A stretch of DNA of 64,000 nt from Planctomycetota bacterium. GTDB taxonomy: Bacteria > Planctomycetota > UBA1135 > GCA-002686595. Position 1 is the first letter of the stretch, and every line of letters starts with the position of its first letter. Below the pieces are notes generated by a model. That model was given only the letters and a program-made list of their open reading frames with translations. It did not search any database and had not been told where the DNA came from. The DNA lies in NCBI GenBank assembly GCA_029259605.1, contig JAJDEV010000115.1, forward strand, positions 1 to 64,000. The letters are read 5' to 3'. A program made the position numbers and the translations under genes. Positions 9,518 through 18,880 of the stretch are shown one piece after another.

Positions 9518-12500
9518 ATGAGCCACCGCATCTCGATCTCGAGCGTCGTTGCCGCGTTCGTCGTCGTCGCTCTCAGTGACGCGACCGCGCACGCGCAGAA
9601 CTTGCCCGAGGGGCCGGCGATCTGGCGCGAGGTCAGCGGGATCGAAAACATCACGGCGTCGGGATGGGATCCCGCGTTCCTGCGCCCGCACGTGCCCTCG
9701 TTCCGCACGACGCGCGACGGGCGCGTGTGCTGCAACGTGAAGGGCGTGCCGCGCTTCACGCTGCTCATGCCCGAGAACCTCGACGGCGAGGCGGAGCCGC
9801 TGCTGCATCAACCGGCGGGCGCGTACACGCTGAGCCTCGACAACCGCGCCGCGCCGAACGCGGGCTACGTCGGCGGTTCCGAGGCGGAGGCCGAGGACAT
9901 CCTGACCGGCGGCACGGGCCGCAACGTGCTGCACGGTTGTCTGTGGGACGACGCGCTTCCGACCAGCAACGCCGAAGGGCAGGACGTGTACGCGCTCAAG
10001 GCGCTCGTCGCGACGAACGACCCGGGCGGCGCGGGGCCGCGCAGCCTGCAGATCTTCGTGACCGAGCTCACGGTCGTCGTCGATCAACCCAAGACCACGA
10101 ACGCCACGATCGCCTCGGTCGTCGTCACGCCCGGCACGACGACGAGCGCGGGTCCGGTGTACGACTCCAGCCCGAACGTCACGCGCCAGTTCCTCGGTTC
10201 GGGCTTCGAGCCGACGATCGCCGGCGACGGGCGCCTGCTGGTCTTCCGCGTCGTGTCGAACAACCTCCCGGTCGGCCCGGCGGGGAACACGACGCCGGAG
10301 TCGATCGACATCGTCTATTCCTATTATGAAGGCGGCGAGACGGCGGACCCGACGCGCTGGCTGGACGTCTATCCGATCGCGCACGCGCACCACGACCCGC
10401 GCATCAACACGAAGTTCGGCTTCGCGCTCTTCCCGCTGCTCGATCCGCGCGGCTACCCGATCCCGGATTGGGAGGACATGGGCGGGACCTATCCGTGGAT
10501 CGATCGCGCGGCGAAGAACCTGTTCTTCACGAGCGTGCGCTCGCTGCTCCACACGGCGAAGTCGAACTGGACGGCCGGGCGCTATCCGTTGCGCCCGTTG
10601 CCCGGCGATCCGAACGTGCACTTCGGTTCCGAGGATCCCGGCGCGACGCGCGGCGTGACGTTCGCCGGGCTGTGGAGCCGCGGCAAGATGGTCCTGGTCG
10701 ACAACCTGAACAGCAACATGGACTACGCGATCGGAAACGAGGGCGCGCCGGTCCTCCCGCTCTACGTCGGTCCGCAACAGCGCGTCGTGCAGCTCTACTC
10801 CGACGGCGCGTCGAGTCCGTCGGGCGACCCGGGCGAGATCCAGCTCGGCTACGGTCGGGCGAGCTACAACCCCGCGATCCCGGAGGGCGAGAACGGCAAC
10901 TCGACCATCCTCCAGTCGATGGAGAACGAGCTCAACTACAAGCGCGGCGCGCTGCCGATCGCGCCGCGCGACGTGGTGTGGTTCGTGCAGAACGGGCTGC
11001 ATACGGACCAGCTCGTCTTCGACGACTACCTCGACCCGGACGCGCTCGTCATCGCGTCGATGGCGGGGCTGCTGCGCTTCCCGGTCGACGTTTCGGGCAA
11101 GGGCTACAACGTGTTTCGCTACGACGACGGTTGGAACGCGGCGCAAGAGCTGTTCGGCGAGCCCGCCGCGTTCCCGATTCGCGTGCAGAACGCAGCAACG
11201 GCGCACCACCGTTGGGCGTTGCCGGGTTGGGGCCAGATGCTGCACAGCGGCGGCGGTCGCCTGGAGCCCGTCGCCGCCGGCGGCGTGCACGGCAAGGGGC
11301 TGTGGCTCGAGGACGGCGTCGGGCTGGTGTTCGTCATGCCGTCGCAGGCCGGCGCGCCCTCGGGGCTCGACGCGAGCGAGCGCGCGAAGACGGTCAGCCT
11401 GTTCGTCGATTGCCGTTTCGACGACGACGGCGCCGACCGCTTGCTGCTCACCTTCACGGACCAGTCGAAACTCCTGCTGCGCGGACGCAGCCAGATCGTC
11501 TTCGCCGACGCGAACGGCCCCGTGCACTTCGCGAACGTGCCGAGCGCGTTCACACACACGTCGCCGAACCCGCCGTCGCCCTTCGCGTTCCTTCCGAAGC
11601 GCGGCTGGTCGCACCTCGGCCTCCGCATCGAGGACGCCGGGCACGCGGTGACACTGTTCCTCGACGGGCTGCCGCTCAGTCGCTGGAGTCATCCCGCTGC
11701 CACGTTGTTCGACGTCGAGGACGGCGACCTCGTCGTCGGCGACCTCGGCGCGAGCTACCCGGGCGCGAGCTTCCGCGGCTGGATCGACGACTTCAAGATT
11801 CTGCTGCGCGACGTCGACCCCGAGACCGCGTGCAACCACGCGGGCGGCACGCTCGTCGGCGTGCGCGCGGGAGCGGGGGCGTCGAGCTGGGCGCGGCGCT
11901 TCGCGCAGAGCTTCCCCGCGTGGGCGCACGCGGAGATCACGCGCGAGCTGCGCGCGCGCGGCGAGGACGCGTACGCGCTCTACGCGAACTTCCACGACCC
12001 CTCGCGCGACGACGGCGTGTACGCGGGCGTGCTGCCGGCCGACGCGGACCCGCTCGCCGCCGCGATCCACTTTCCCGAGGGCCCGCTCTTCCGCGATCGA
12101 CCGCGGCCCGACTCGAGCACGAACCGCTTCTGTTTGTCGTGCCACACGTCGGACGAGGCGCGCGGTCTGACGCTCGACGCGCTCGACTACGACGGTGCGC
12201 TCTTCGCGCCCGACGATCCGCGACGCCAGCCGATGCAACCGCCCGCGCGTCTGAGCGGGTTCGTACCGGCGGGGCTCGTGAACGCGGGCGCGACCGCCGA
12301 GCCGGCACAGGCCGTGAACCTCGGCGCAGCGACGCGCGCGGTGGACGACTGGTTGATGCCGGCGCGCGGCGCGACGGCGTCGACGGTCGAGTCGGTGTTC
12401 GTCGTCGCGGCGGGCTCGGGTGAGCCGCTCGTCGAGCTCGATCCGACGTCGCGCGTGACGCTCGATCCGGCCGTGCTCGGGACGCGCGACTTCACGCTGC

Positions 12501-13309
12501 GAGCCCAGCTCGATTCGGCCCAGGGCGCGGTCGCGCTCGAGCTGAAGCTCCCCGGTCGCAAGCCGCGCGCGTCGCTCGTCCAAAGCGTCGACGTGCCGGT
12601 CGCGCCCTACACGATCTTCAAGCGCGCGCAGGATCCGTTCCACGGCCGACGCTTACGGCCGGGCGACCACACGTTGCGTGTCACGCCCGACGGCGGAAGG
12701 GCGCGGACGTACGACTTCCGCGTGCTTGGCGAGGCGCCGCGCAAGATCGCGGGCTATCGCGAGGACTTCCGAGCGGGCGCGGCGCGCGCCGGTTGGTTCT
12801 ACCTGTGGAACGCGCTCGGTGCGGTCGATGCCCCGACGCGCCGTCTCGCGCTGAGCTGGAACGCGACCGAAGCGAAGTACACCGAGACCGGCGCGGACTG
12901 GCCGAACGCGCTGCCGAGCGAGCTCGCGCACGGCTCGCTGCACGCGACGGGCGGCTGGCCGGGCCGCGGGACCGCGCAGCCCGGCGTGACGAGCGACCGC
13001 TTCGTGGTCGCCGGCTATCGCGTCGCTGCGGACGGCTTCGCGTCGATCGAAGCGCTCGACGTCGCGCCGCTCGCCGCGGAATCGAACGGCGTGCGCGTGC
13101 TCGTCCTGCGCGAGACGTCGGGCGCGCTCACCGTGCTCGACGACGCCGGCGTCGCCACCCAGCCGGCCCCGCTCGCGAACCACGCGACCGCGCGCTTCCC
13201 CGTCACCGCGGGCGACGTCGTGTGGATCGCGATCGGTCCCGAGGGCGACAGCACCGCGGACGCCTTCGACCTCGACTTCGAAGTCTGGTTCGGCGAGCGC
13301 TCCTGGTAG
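9518..13309 (+). CDS. Large secreted protein with LamG-like domain and one CxxCH haem motif
   Basis: The 1263-aa protein begins with a clear signal peptide (MSHRISISSVVAAFVVVAL, cleavage after AHA). Residues about 600-770 form a LamG/concanavalin-like lectin fold, with VTLFLDGLPLSRW and FRGWIDDFKIL as the characteristic strands. A single c-type haem motif, FCLSCH, sits near residue 873, so covalent haem attachment outside the cytoplasm is likely. The C-terminal 300 residues are beta-rich. The large N-terminal part is not recognisable. It is probably a periplasmic or surface protein. It ends 4 bases before the ECF sigma gene. Confidence 0.75.
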   Translation: MSHRISISSVVAAFVVVALSDATAHAQNLPEGPAIWREVSGIENITASGWDPAFLRPHVPSFRTTRDGRVCCNVKGVPRFTLLMPENLDGEAEPLLHQPAGAYTLSLDNRAAPNAGYVGGSEAEAEDILTGGTGRNVLHGCLWDDALPTSNAEGQDVYALKALVATNDPGGAGPRSLQIFVTELTVVVDQPKTTNATIASVVVTPGTTTSAGPVYDSSPNVTRQFLGSGFEPTIAGDGRLLVFRVVSNNLPVGPAGNTTPESIDIVYSYYEGGETADPTRWLDVYPIAHAHHDPRINTKFGFALFPLLDPRGYPIPDWEDMGGTYPWIDRAAKNLFFTSVRSLLHTAKSNWTAGRYPLRPLPGDPNVHFGSEDPGATRGVTFAGLWSRGKMVLVDNLNSNMDYAIGNEGAPVLPLYVGPQQRVVQLYSDGASSPSGDPGEIQLGYGRASYNPAIPEGENGNSTILQSMENELNYKRGALPIAPRDVVWFVQNGLHTDQLVFDDYLDPDALVIASMAGLLRFPVDVSGKGYNVFRYDDGWNAAQELFGEPAAFPIRVQNAATAHHRWALPGWGQMLHSGGGRLEPVAAGGVHGKGLWLEDGVGLVFVMPSQAGAPSGLDASERAKTVSLFVDCRFDDDGADRLLLTFTDQSKLLLRGRSQIVFADANGPVHFANVPSAFTHTSPNPPSPFAFLPKRGWSHLGLRIEDAGHAVTLFLDGLPLSRWSHPAATLFDVEDGDLVVGDLGASYPGASFRGWIDDFKILLRDVDPETACNHAGGTLVGVRAGAGASSWARRFAQSFPAWAHAEITRELRARGEDAYALYANFHDPSRDDGVYAGVLPADADPLAAAIHFPEGPLFRDRPRPDSSTNRFCLSCHTSDEARGLTLDALDYDGALFAPDDPRRQPMQPPARLSGFVPAGLVNAGATAEPAQAVNLGAATRAVDDWLMPARGATASTVESVFVVAAGSGEPLVELDPTSRVTLDPAVLGTRDFTLRAQLDSAQGAVALELKLPGRKPRASLVQSVDVPVAPYTIFKRAQDPFHGRRLRPGDHTLRVTPDGGRARTYDFRVLGEAPRKIAGYREDFRAGAARAGWFYLWNALGAVDAPTRRLALSWNATEAKYTETGADWPNALPSELAHGSLHATGGWPGRGTAQPGVTSDRFVVAGYRVAADGFASIEALDVAPLAAESNGVRVLVLRETSGALTVLDDAGVATQPAPLANHATARFPVTAGDVVWIAIGPEGDSTADAFDLDFEVWFGERSW

Positions 13310-13313
13310 CGAC

Positions 13314-13871
13314 ATGACCGCTCCCCTCGATTCCGACGCCGTCGCGCACGTGCTCGTGGCGAACCACCGGCGGTTCCTCGACTTCGTCGAGCGGCGCACC
13401 GGCAGCCGCGCGGATGCGGAGGACGTGCTCCAAGGCGCGTTCGTGCGAGCGCTCGAGAAGGGCAACGAGCTTCGCAACGGAGAGTCGGTCGTCGCCTGGT
13501 TCTACCGCGTGCTACGCAACGCGCTGATCGACCGCCAGCGCGCGGACGCGGTGCGCGGGCGCGCGCTCGAGTCGCAGGCGTCGGGCGATCCGGACGACGT
13601 CGAAGACGATCCCGAGCTGCGAGCCGAGGCGTGCCGCTGCGTTCTCGACCTGCTCTCGACCCTCAAGCCCGAGTACGCCGACCTCCTGCGGCGCGTCGAG
13701 CTCGACGGCGAATCGGTGAGCGGGGCGGCCGCGGCCGTCGGCGTTACCGCGGGCAACGCCGGCGTCCGGCTCCACCGCGCTCGCAAAGCCCTCGCGCGCG
13801 AGGTCGAGCGCACGTGCCGCACCTGCGCGACGCACGGCTGCCTCGATTGCACGTGCGCGAACGACGCGTAG
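13314..13871 (+). CDS. CorE-like ECF sigma factor with cysteine-rich C-terminal tail
   Basis: The 185-aa protein has ECF sigma region 2 (RADAEDVLQGAFVRAL, residues about 32-47) and region 4 (about 105-160), with a CRC pair near residue 106. After region 4 it carries a metal-binding-like tail with cysteines at 168, 171, 176, 179 and 181 (C-x2-C-x4-C-x2-C-x-C). A Cys-rich tail on an ECF factor is the hallmark of CorE of Myxococcus (group ECF44), which binds copper directly and needs no anti-sigma factor. The next gene on the same strand is a copper-type P-ATPase, the expected target. The CorE assignment is by architecture and context. The ATG at 13314 follows the previous stop by 4 bases. Confidence 0.8.
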   Translation: MTAPLDSDAVAHVLVANHRRFLDFVERRTGSRADAEDVLQGAFVRALEKGNELRNGESVVAWFYRVLRNALIDRQRADAVRGRALESQASGDPDDVEDDPELRAEACRCVLDLLSTLKPEYADLLRRVELDGESVSGAAAAVGVTAGNAGVRLHRARKALAREVERTCRTCATHGCLDCTCANDA

Positions 13872-13991
13872 GGCGGTTCGAACGGATCGGTGTCGGAAGG
13901 GGTGTAATGAACGCGGGACCGGGCCGTCTGCCCCGATGTTCGGCGGAACTCGCCGCACGCCTTCGACGACCCGAGACCGGAGATGAGAGAG

Positions 13992-16352
13992 ATGAACCAG
14001 CACGACCACGCTTCCCACAACACGCCGTCGACGTCGACGGACGCCACGCTCGTTCGCGACGTCGTGTGCGGCATGCAAATCGACCCGCGCCGCGCGGCCG
14101 AGACGCTCGAGCACGAGGGCGTGACGTACTCGTTCTGCAGCGCGGGTTGCGCGGCGAAGTTCCGCGGCGACCCGCAGCGCTACCTCGCCGAGGGAGTCGA
14201 AGCGGCCCCGGCCCCGGCGCCGACCGCGAGCGCGTCCGGCAAGTGGACCTGCCCGATGCATCCCGACGTGATCGAGGACGGCCCCGGGGCGTGCCCGATC
14301 TGCGGGATGGCGCTGGAACCGATGACGCCGTCGGGCGACTCCGACGAAGCGAACGCCGAGCTGGCCGACATGGGGAAGCGCTTCGGCGTGAGCGCGGCGC
14401 TCAGTGCGCCGCTGCTCGTCGTGTCGATGGGCGCCATGCTGCCGGGGCTCGCCGATCTCTTGCCCGAGGGCGGTACGCGCCAGCTCATCGAGCTCGCGCT
14501 CGCGACGCCGGTGGTCCTGTGGGGCGCGTGGCCGTTCTTCGCGCGCGGCTGGCGCTCGCTCTCCACGCGCAACCTCAACATGTTCACGCTGATCGCGCTG
14601 AGCGTCGGCGTCGCCTACGGGTTCAGCGTCGTCGCCGCGCTCGCGCCCGGGATTTTCCCCGCGACGTTCCGCGAGGCGGACGGAACGGTGCCCGTGTACT
14701 TCGAGACCGCGGCGGTCATCGTCACGCTCGTTCTTCTCGGCCAGGTGCTCGAGCTGCGCGCCCGTAGCCGGACCTCGGGTGCGATTCGCGCGCTGCTCGG
14801 ACTCGCTCCGAAGACCGCGCGCCGGATCGAGAGCGACGGGAGCGACGTCGACATCCCGCTCGACGCCGTCCAGCTCGGCGACCAATTGCGCGTGCGACCG
14901 GGCGAGAAGGTCCCGGTCGACGGCGTGGTGGTCGAGGGCAACAGCAGCGTCGACGAGTCGATGCTCAGCGGCGAGCCGATCCCGGTCGAGAAGACGGCGG
15001 GCGACGCGGTGACCGGCGGAACCGTGAACGGAACGGGCTCCTTCGTGTTGGGCGCCGAGGCGGTGGGGAGCGCGACCGTACTCGCGCGCATCGTGCAGAT
15101 GGTCGCCGACGCGCAGCGCAGCCGCGCGCCGATCCAGAAGCTGGCGGACAAGGTCTCCGGTTGGTTCGTGCCGGCCGTGATCGGCGTCGCCGCGCTCGCG
15201 TTCGGCGCGTGGTGGTGGCTCGGGCCGGAACCGCGCTTCGCACACGCGCTCGTCAGCGCCGTGGCCGTGCTCATCATCGCGTGCCCGTGCGCGCTCGGGC
15301 TCGCCACCCCGATGTCGATCATGGTCGGCACCGGACGCGGAGCGACGGCCGGCGTGCTGATCCGCGACGCGGAAGCGCTCGAGACGATGGAGCGCGTCGA
15401 CACGGTCGTCGTCGACAAGACCGGCACGCTCACCGAGGGCAAGCCGGCGCTCGTCAGCGTCGAGCCTGCGGACGCGGTGCAGGCGGATGACCTGCTGCGC
15501 TTCGCGGCGGCGATCGAGCGGGGGAGCGAGCACCCGCTCGCCGCAGCGATCGTGGCCGGCGCCGAGGCGCGCGACTTGTCCGTGCCCGCGGCGACGGACT
15601 TCGCGTCGCGCACCGGGCTGGGCCTGACGGGCACGGTCGAGGGGCGGCGCGTCGCGATCGGCAACGCGGCGCTGATGGCCGAACTCGGCGTCGACGCTTC
15701 GGCGCTCTCCAGCCGCGGCGATGCGCTGCGCGCCGCAGGGCAGACGGTCGTGCTCGTCGCGATCGACGGGCGCGCGGCCGGCCTGCTCGGCGTCGCCGAT
15801 CCGATCAAGCAGGGGACGCCCGAAGCGCTCGCGCAACTCCGCGCCATGCACGTCGAGGTCATCATGTTGACGGGCGACAACCGCCGCACCGCCGAGGCGG
15901 TCGCGCGCGAGCTCGGCATCGACCGCGTCGAAGCCGACGTGCGTCCCGAGAAGAAGCGCGACGTCATCGAGCGCTTGCAGAACGAGGGACGCACCGTGGC
16001 CATGGCGGGCGACGGCGTGAACGACGCGCCCGCGCTCGCGCGCGCACACGTCGGCATCGCGATGGGAACCGGCACGGACGTCGCGATGGAGAGCGCGGGC
16101 ATCACGCTCGTCCAAGGCGACCTGCGCGGCATCGCGCGCGCGCGCCGCCTGTCGGGCGCGACCATGCGCAACATCCGCCACAACCTGATCTTCGCCTTCG
16201 CCTACAACGCGCTCGGCGTCCCGATCGCCGCGGGCGTGCTCTATCCGATGTTCGGCATCGTGTTGAGCCCGATGCTGGCGGCGCTCGCGATGACGTTCAG
16301 CTCGGTGTCCGTGATCACGAACTCGTTGCGGTTGCGCACCACGGCACTCTGA
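13992..16352 (+). CDS. copA: Copper-type P1B heavy-metal translocating ATPase
   Basis: This membrane pump would export monovalent copper or silver using ATP. The N-terminus has a His-rich start, a YHS-type domain ([10 protein letters not shown], then [10 protein letters not shown]) and a heavy-metal-binding domain ([15 protein letters not shown]) instead of classical CxxC domains. Membrane helices follow, with the CPC metal-site motif in [12 protein letters not shown], the phosphorylation loop [10 protein letters not shown], the SEHPLA nucleotide motif and the hinge [12 protein letters not shown] chose the ATG at 13992 (786 aa) because GGAG at 13979-13982 is well spaced for it; an in-frame ATG at 13983 is too close. 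It lies 120 bases after the Cys-tailed sigma gene, which probably regulates it. Confidence 0.93.
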   Translation: MNQHDHASHNTPSTSTDATLVRDVVCGMQIDPRRAAETLEHEGVTYSFCSAGCAAKFRGDPQRYLAEGVEAAPAPAPTASASGKWTCPMHPDVIEDGPGACPICGMALEPMTPSGDSDEANAELADMGKRFGVSAALSAPLLVVSMGAMLPGLADLLPEGGTRQLIELALATPVVLWGAWPFFARGWRSLSTRNLNMFTLIALSVGVAYGFSVVAALAPGIFPATFREADGTVPVYFETAAVIVTLVLLGQVLELRARSRTSGAIRALLGLAPKTARRIESDGSDVDIPLDAVQLGDQLRVRPGEKVPVDGVVVEGNSSVDESMLSGEPIPVEKTAGDAVTGGTVNGTGSFVLGAEAVGSATVLARIVQMVADAQRSRAPIQKLADKVSGWFVPAVIGVAALAFGAWWWLGPEPRFAHALVSAVAVLIIACPCALGLATPMSIMVGTGRGATAGVLIRDAEALETMERVDTVVVDKTGTLTEGKPALVSVEPADAVQADDLLRFAAAIERGSEHPLAAAIVAGAEARDLSVPAATDFASRTGLGLTGTVEGRRVAIGNAALMAELGVDASALSSRGDALRAAGQTVVLVAIDGRAAGLLGVADPIKQGTPEALAQLRAMHVEVIMLTGDNRRTAEAVARELGIDRVEADVRPEKKRDVIERLQNEGRTVAMAGDGVNDAPALARAHVGIAMGTGTDVAMESAGITLVQGDLRGIARARRLSGATMRNIRHNLIFAFAYNALGVPIAAGVLYPMFGIVLSPMLAALAMTFSSVSVITNSLRLRTTAL

Positions 16353-16384
16353 GGTGGGCGAATCGAATCCGTACCGTCGATTCG

Positions 16385-18853
16385 CTAGCCGTGCTGCAGG
16401 CGCCCCTCGAGGAACGCGTCGATGCGTTCGGCGATGTCCGTGAAGTGGGCCTGGACGATGCGCTCGGTCGCGCTCGTTCCGCGCGTGCGGGCGGCTTCGG
16501 CGAGCTCGGTCAGGTGGAGCCGCGCGAGGGCGCCCGCGTCGGACGCGACGAGCGCCTTCTCGGTCATCAGCCACTCGAGGCGCGCGACGTGCGCGCGCTG
16601 CAACGCGCGCGCGTACGGGTCCGTCGCGTCGGTCCACACCGCGGCGCGCACGTCGTCGAACAGCTCGGTGATCGTGTACGCGTCCGCGCCCTGCTCGGCT
16701 TCCGTGTCGACGAGGCGCTGCATGCGCTCGGGGCTCAGGAGTCGGTCGAGGTAGCGCGACTGGAGCCCGCCGATGCGCTCGATCTCGCCGCCGGACGCGA
16801 TGCGGCGCAGGAGCTCGGGATCGAGCAACCACGTCGGCGCGCTCAACGCGTTCTCGGCGAGGAACGCCATGGCGCGGCGTTGCTCCGCGCCGGCGACGGG
16901 GCGGTAGACGCGGCCCGCCTGGTCGCCCGCCTTGCGGTCTTCGTAGACGCCGCCGACGACGGTCACGACGTGGCCCATCAAGCGCGAGTACTGACCGACG
17001 AGTTCGCCGAAGAGCTCTTCGAGGTCGGTGTAGTCCTCGCCCGCCACAGCCGTCCACTCGACGAGCCGCGGCACGACGCGCTTCAGGTTCGCGACGCCGT
17101 AGCCCGACGCGGACACCGGGTCGTCGCTCAGGTCTTCGGTTTGCGCGCGCGGATCGACGGAGCTGCGATCGCCGAAGCGGTACATCGGGTCGTCCGCCTT
17201 GGCGGTGATCCAACCGTCGAGCACGGGCTTCTCGTCAGCGGGCGTCGCCGCGTCGGGGAGGACGCGATAGCCCCACTCGATCGCGTACTTGTCATAGGGA
17301 CCGATCTGACGGATGAAGTCGCCGGCTTCGAGCCCGTCGCCCGGCTGCGCGACGTAGTTCTGCCGCGCGTAGTCCATGATCGTGGCGGACACGCCCATGC
17401 GCTTCGCGAACGCGGGATCGCGCAACGACTCGACCGGATAGGACGAGCTCGCGATCATGTTGTGCGGTAGGCCGAGCGCGTGCCCGACCTCGTGCGCGAT
17501 GACCTGGCGCAGCGCCTCGCCGAGCAGCTCGTCGTCCACGGGCAAGGAGCGCGCGAGCGGGTTGGCCGCGCCGGTTTCGACCAGGAGCCGGTTGCGGTAC
17601 GAGCGCATGTGGTTGTGGTACCAGACGATGTCGCTCTCGATGATCTCGCCCGAGCGCGGGTCGGACACGCTCGGACCCATCGCGTTGCGCGTCGTGTTCG
17701 CGGCCCAGCGCACCATCGAGTAGCGCACGTCCTCGCCGCTCCACTCGGGATCCTCTTCGAACGACGGCGGATCCTTCGCGACGATCGCGTTCTTGAAGCC
17801 CGCGGCTTCGAAGGCGACCTGCCAATCCTCGACGCCTTGATGCACGTACGCGCGCCACTTGTCCGGCGTCGCCGCGTCGATGTAGTAGACGATGGGCTTC
17901 ACGGGCTCGACCAGCTCGCCGCGCGCGTAGGCTGCGGGATCGCTGGGCTCGAGGCGCCAGCGGCACAGGAACTCTTCCTCGGCCGACTTCTGTTCGTCGA
18001 GCCCGTAGTTCGTGCGTTGCACCGTGAACCAGCCGACGCGATGGTCCGCGAAGCGCGGTCGCATGGGCTCCTCGGGGAGCAGGATCATCGACTGGTGCAT
18101 CTCGAGCGAGAGCGTCTGCGCCGCGTTGTCGCTCGGCGGCGCGGTCGCCTTGAAGGTGAGCGTGTGGCGCACGTCGACGTTCTCGGGGAACGCGCGCGCG
18201 TAGTTGAGGAAGGAGCGTTCCTTGTCGAGCCCCTTCACCTCGTGCGCCTCGCGCACGAACGAGGCCAGGCCGCTGATGGCGGGGACGTCCTCGGCGAAGA
18301 GCGAGGTGACGTCGATCACGACGGTGGTCTTCGCCTCGCTCGCATCCGTCGTTTCGGCGGGCGCCGGCCCCTCGACCTCGACGTCGAACGCCGCGAGGAT
18401 CGGGAAGAAGTTGTTGTTCACGACCGAGCGATAGATCGGCTGCTCCGCGTCCGCGACGTTGCGGTAGGAGACCTTGCGCAGCAGCACGCGGTCCTCGTCC
18501 TGCCGCTCCCAACGCACGACCTGCTCGCCGGTCTTGTGCCCGGCGGCGATGAACCCGCCGACCATGTCGGCGGGCACGCGCGCGATGCGGCTGACCAGCA
18601 AGAAGTCACGACCGAACAGCTCGGTCGGGATCTCGAACAGCAGCTTGTCCTCGACGCGGTGCACGAGGAAGAGCCCCGCGTCGGTCTCGGCGTCCTCGGG
18701 AACGACGTCCGCGTACGTGGGCTCTTTCTTCTTGTCGCCCGCAGCCTTCGTGGCGGCGTCCTGCTTCGCGGCGGGCGTCGACTTGCAGCCCGCGGCGAGC
18801 AGGCAGGGGACGCAGAGAGCGAGGAGGAGAGTGTGTTTCGCTATGGCCTTCAT
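16385..18853 (-). CDS. Zinc-dependent metalloprotease lipoprotein (DUF5117 type)
   Basis: The 822-aa protein carries a lipoprotein signal peptide with lipobox LAAGC near residue 23. The extended zinc motif HEVGHALGLPHN near residue 460 matches HExxHxxGxxH of metzincin-like peptidases. The region before it (about 60-380) resembles DUF5117, which usually accompanies this peptidase family. The long helical C-terminal part (about 640-820) is also typical. It should act as an outer-membrane or periplasmic peptidase; its substrates are unknown. It is followed at 18881 by a serine hydrolase on the same strand, and the 27-base gap suggests one transcript. Confidence 0.88.
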   Translation of the reverse strand: MKAIAKHTLLLALCVPCLLAAGCKSTPAAKQDAATKAAGDKKKEPTYADVVPEDAETDAGLFLVHRVEDKLLFEIPTELFGRDFLLVSRIARVPADMVGGFIAAGHKTGEQVVRWERQDEDRVLLRKVSYRNVADAEQPIYRSVVNNNFFPILAAFDVEVEGPAPAETTDASEAKTTVVIDVTSLFAEDVPAISGLASFVREAHEVKGLDKERSFLNYARAFPENVDVRHTLTFKATAPPSDNAAQTLSLEMHQSMILLPEEPMRPRFADHRVGWFTVQRTNYGLDEQKSAEEEFLCRWRLEPSDPAAYARGELVEPVKPIVYYIDAATPDKWRAYVHQGVEDWQVAFEAAGFKNAIVAKDPPSFEEDPEWSGEDVRYSMVRWAANTTRNAMGPSVSDPRSGEIIESDIVWYHNHMRSYRNRLLVETGAANPLARSLPVDDELLGEALRQVIAHEVGHALGLPHNMIASSSYPVESLRDPAFAKRMGVSATIMDYARQNYVAQPGDGLEAGDFIRQIGPYDKYAIEWGYRVLPDAATPADEKPVLDGWITAKADDPMYRFGDRSSVDPRAQTEDLSDDPVSASGYGVANLKRVVPRLVEWTAVAGEDYTDLEELFGELVGQYSRLMGHVVTVVGGVYEDRKAGDQAGRVYRPVAGAEQRRAMAFLAENALSAPTWLLDPELLRRIASGGEIERIGGLQSRYLDRLLSPERMQRLVDTEAEQGADAYTITELFDDVRAAVWTDATDPYARALQRAHVARLEWLMTEKALVASDAGALARLHLTELAEAARTRGTSATERIVQAHFTDIAERIDAFLEGRLQHG

Positions 18854-18880
18854 GGCCCGGACTATAGCGGAGGGGTGCGT

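Noticed and set aside
9251-12643. 1130-codon minus-strand open frame
   Set aside because: It is antisense to the LamG/CxxCH protein with no recognisable motif; the plus-strand protein has a signal peptide and coherent domains.
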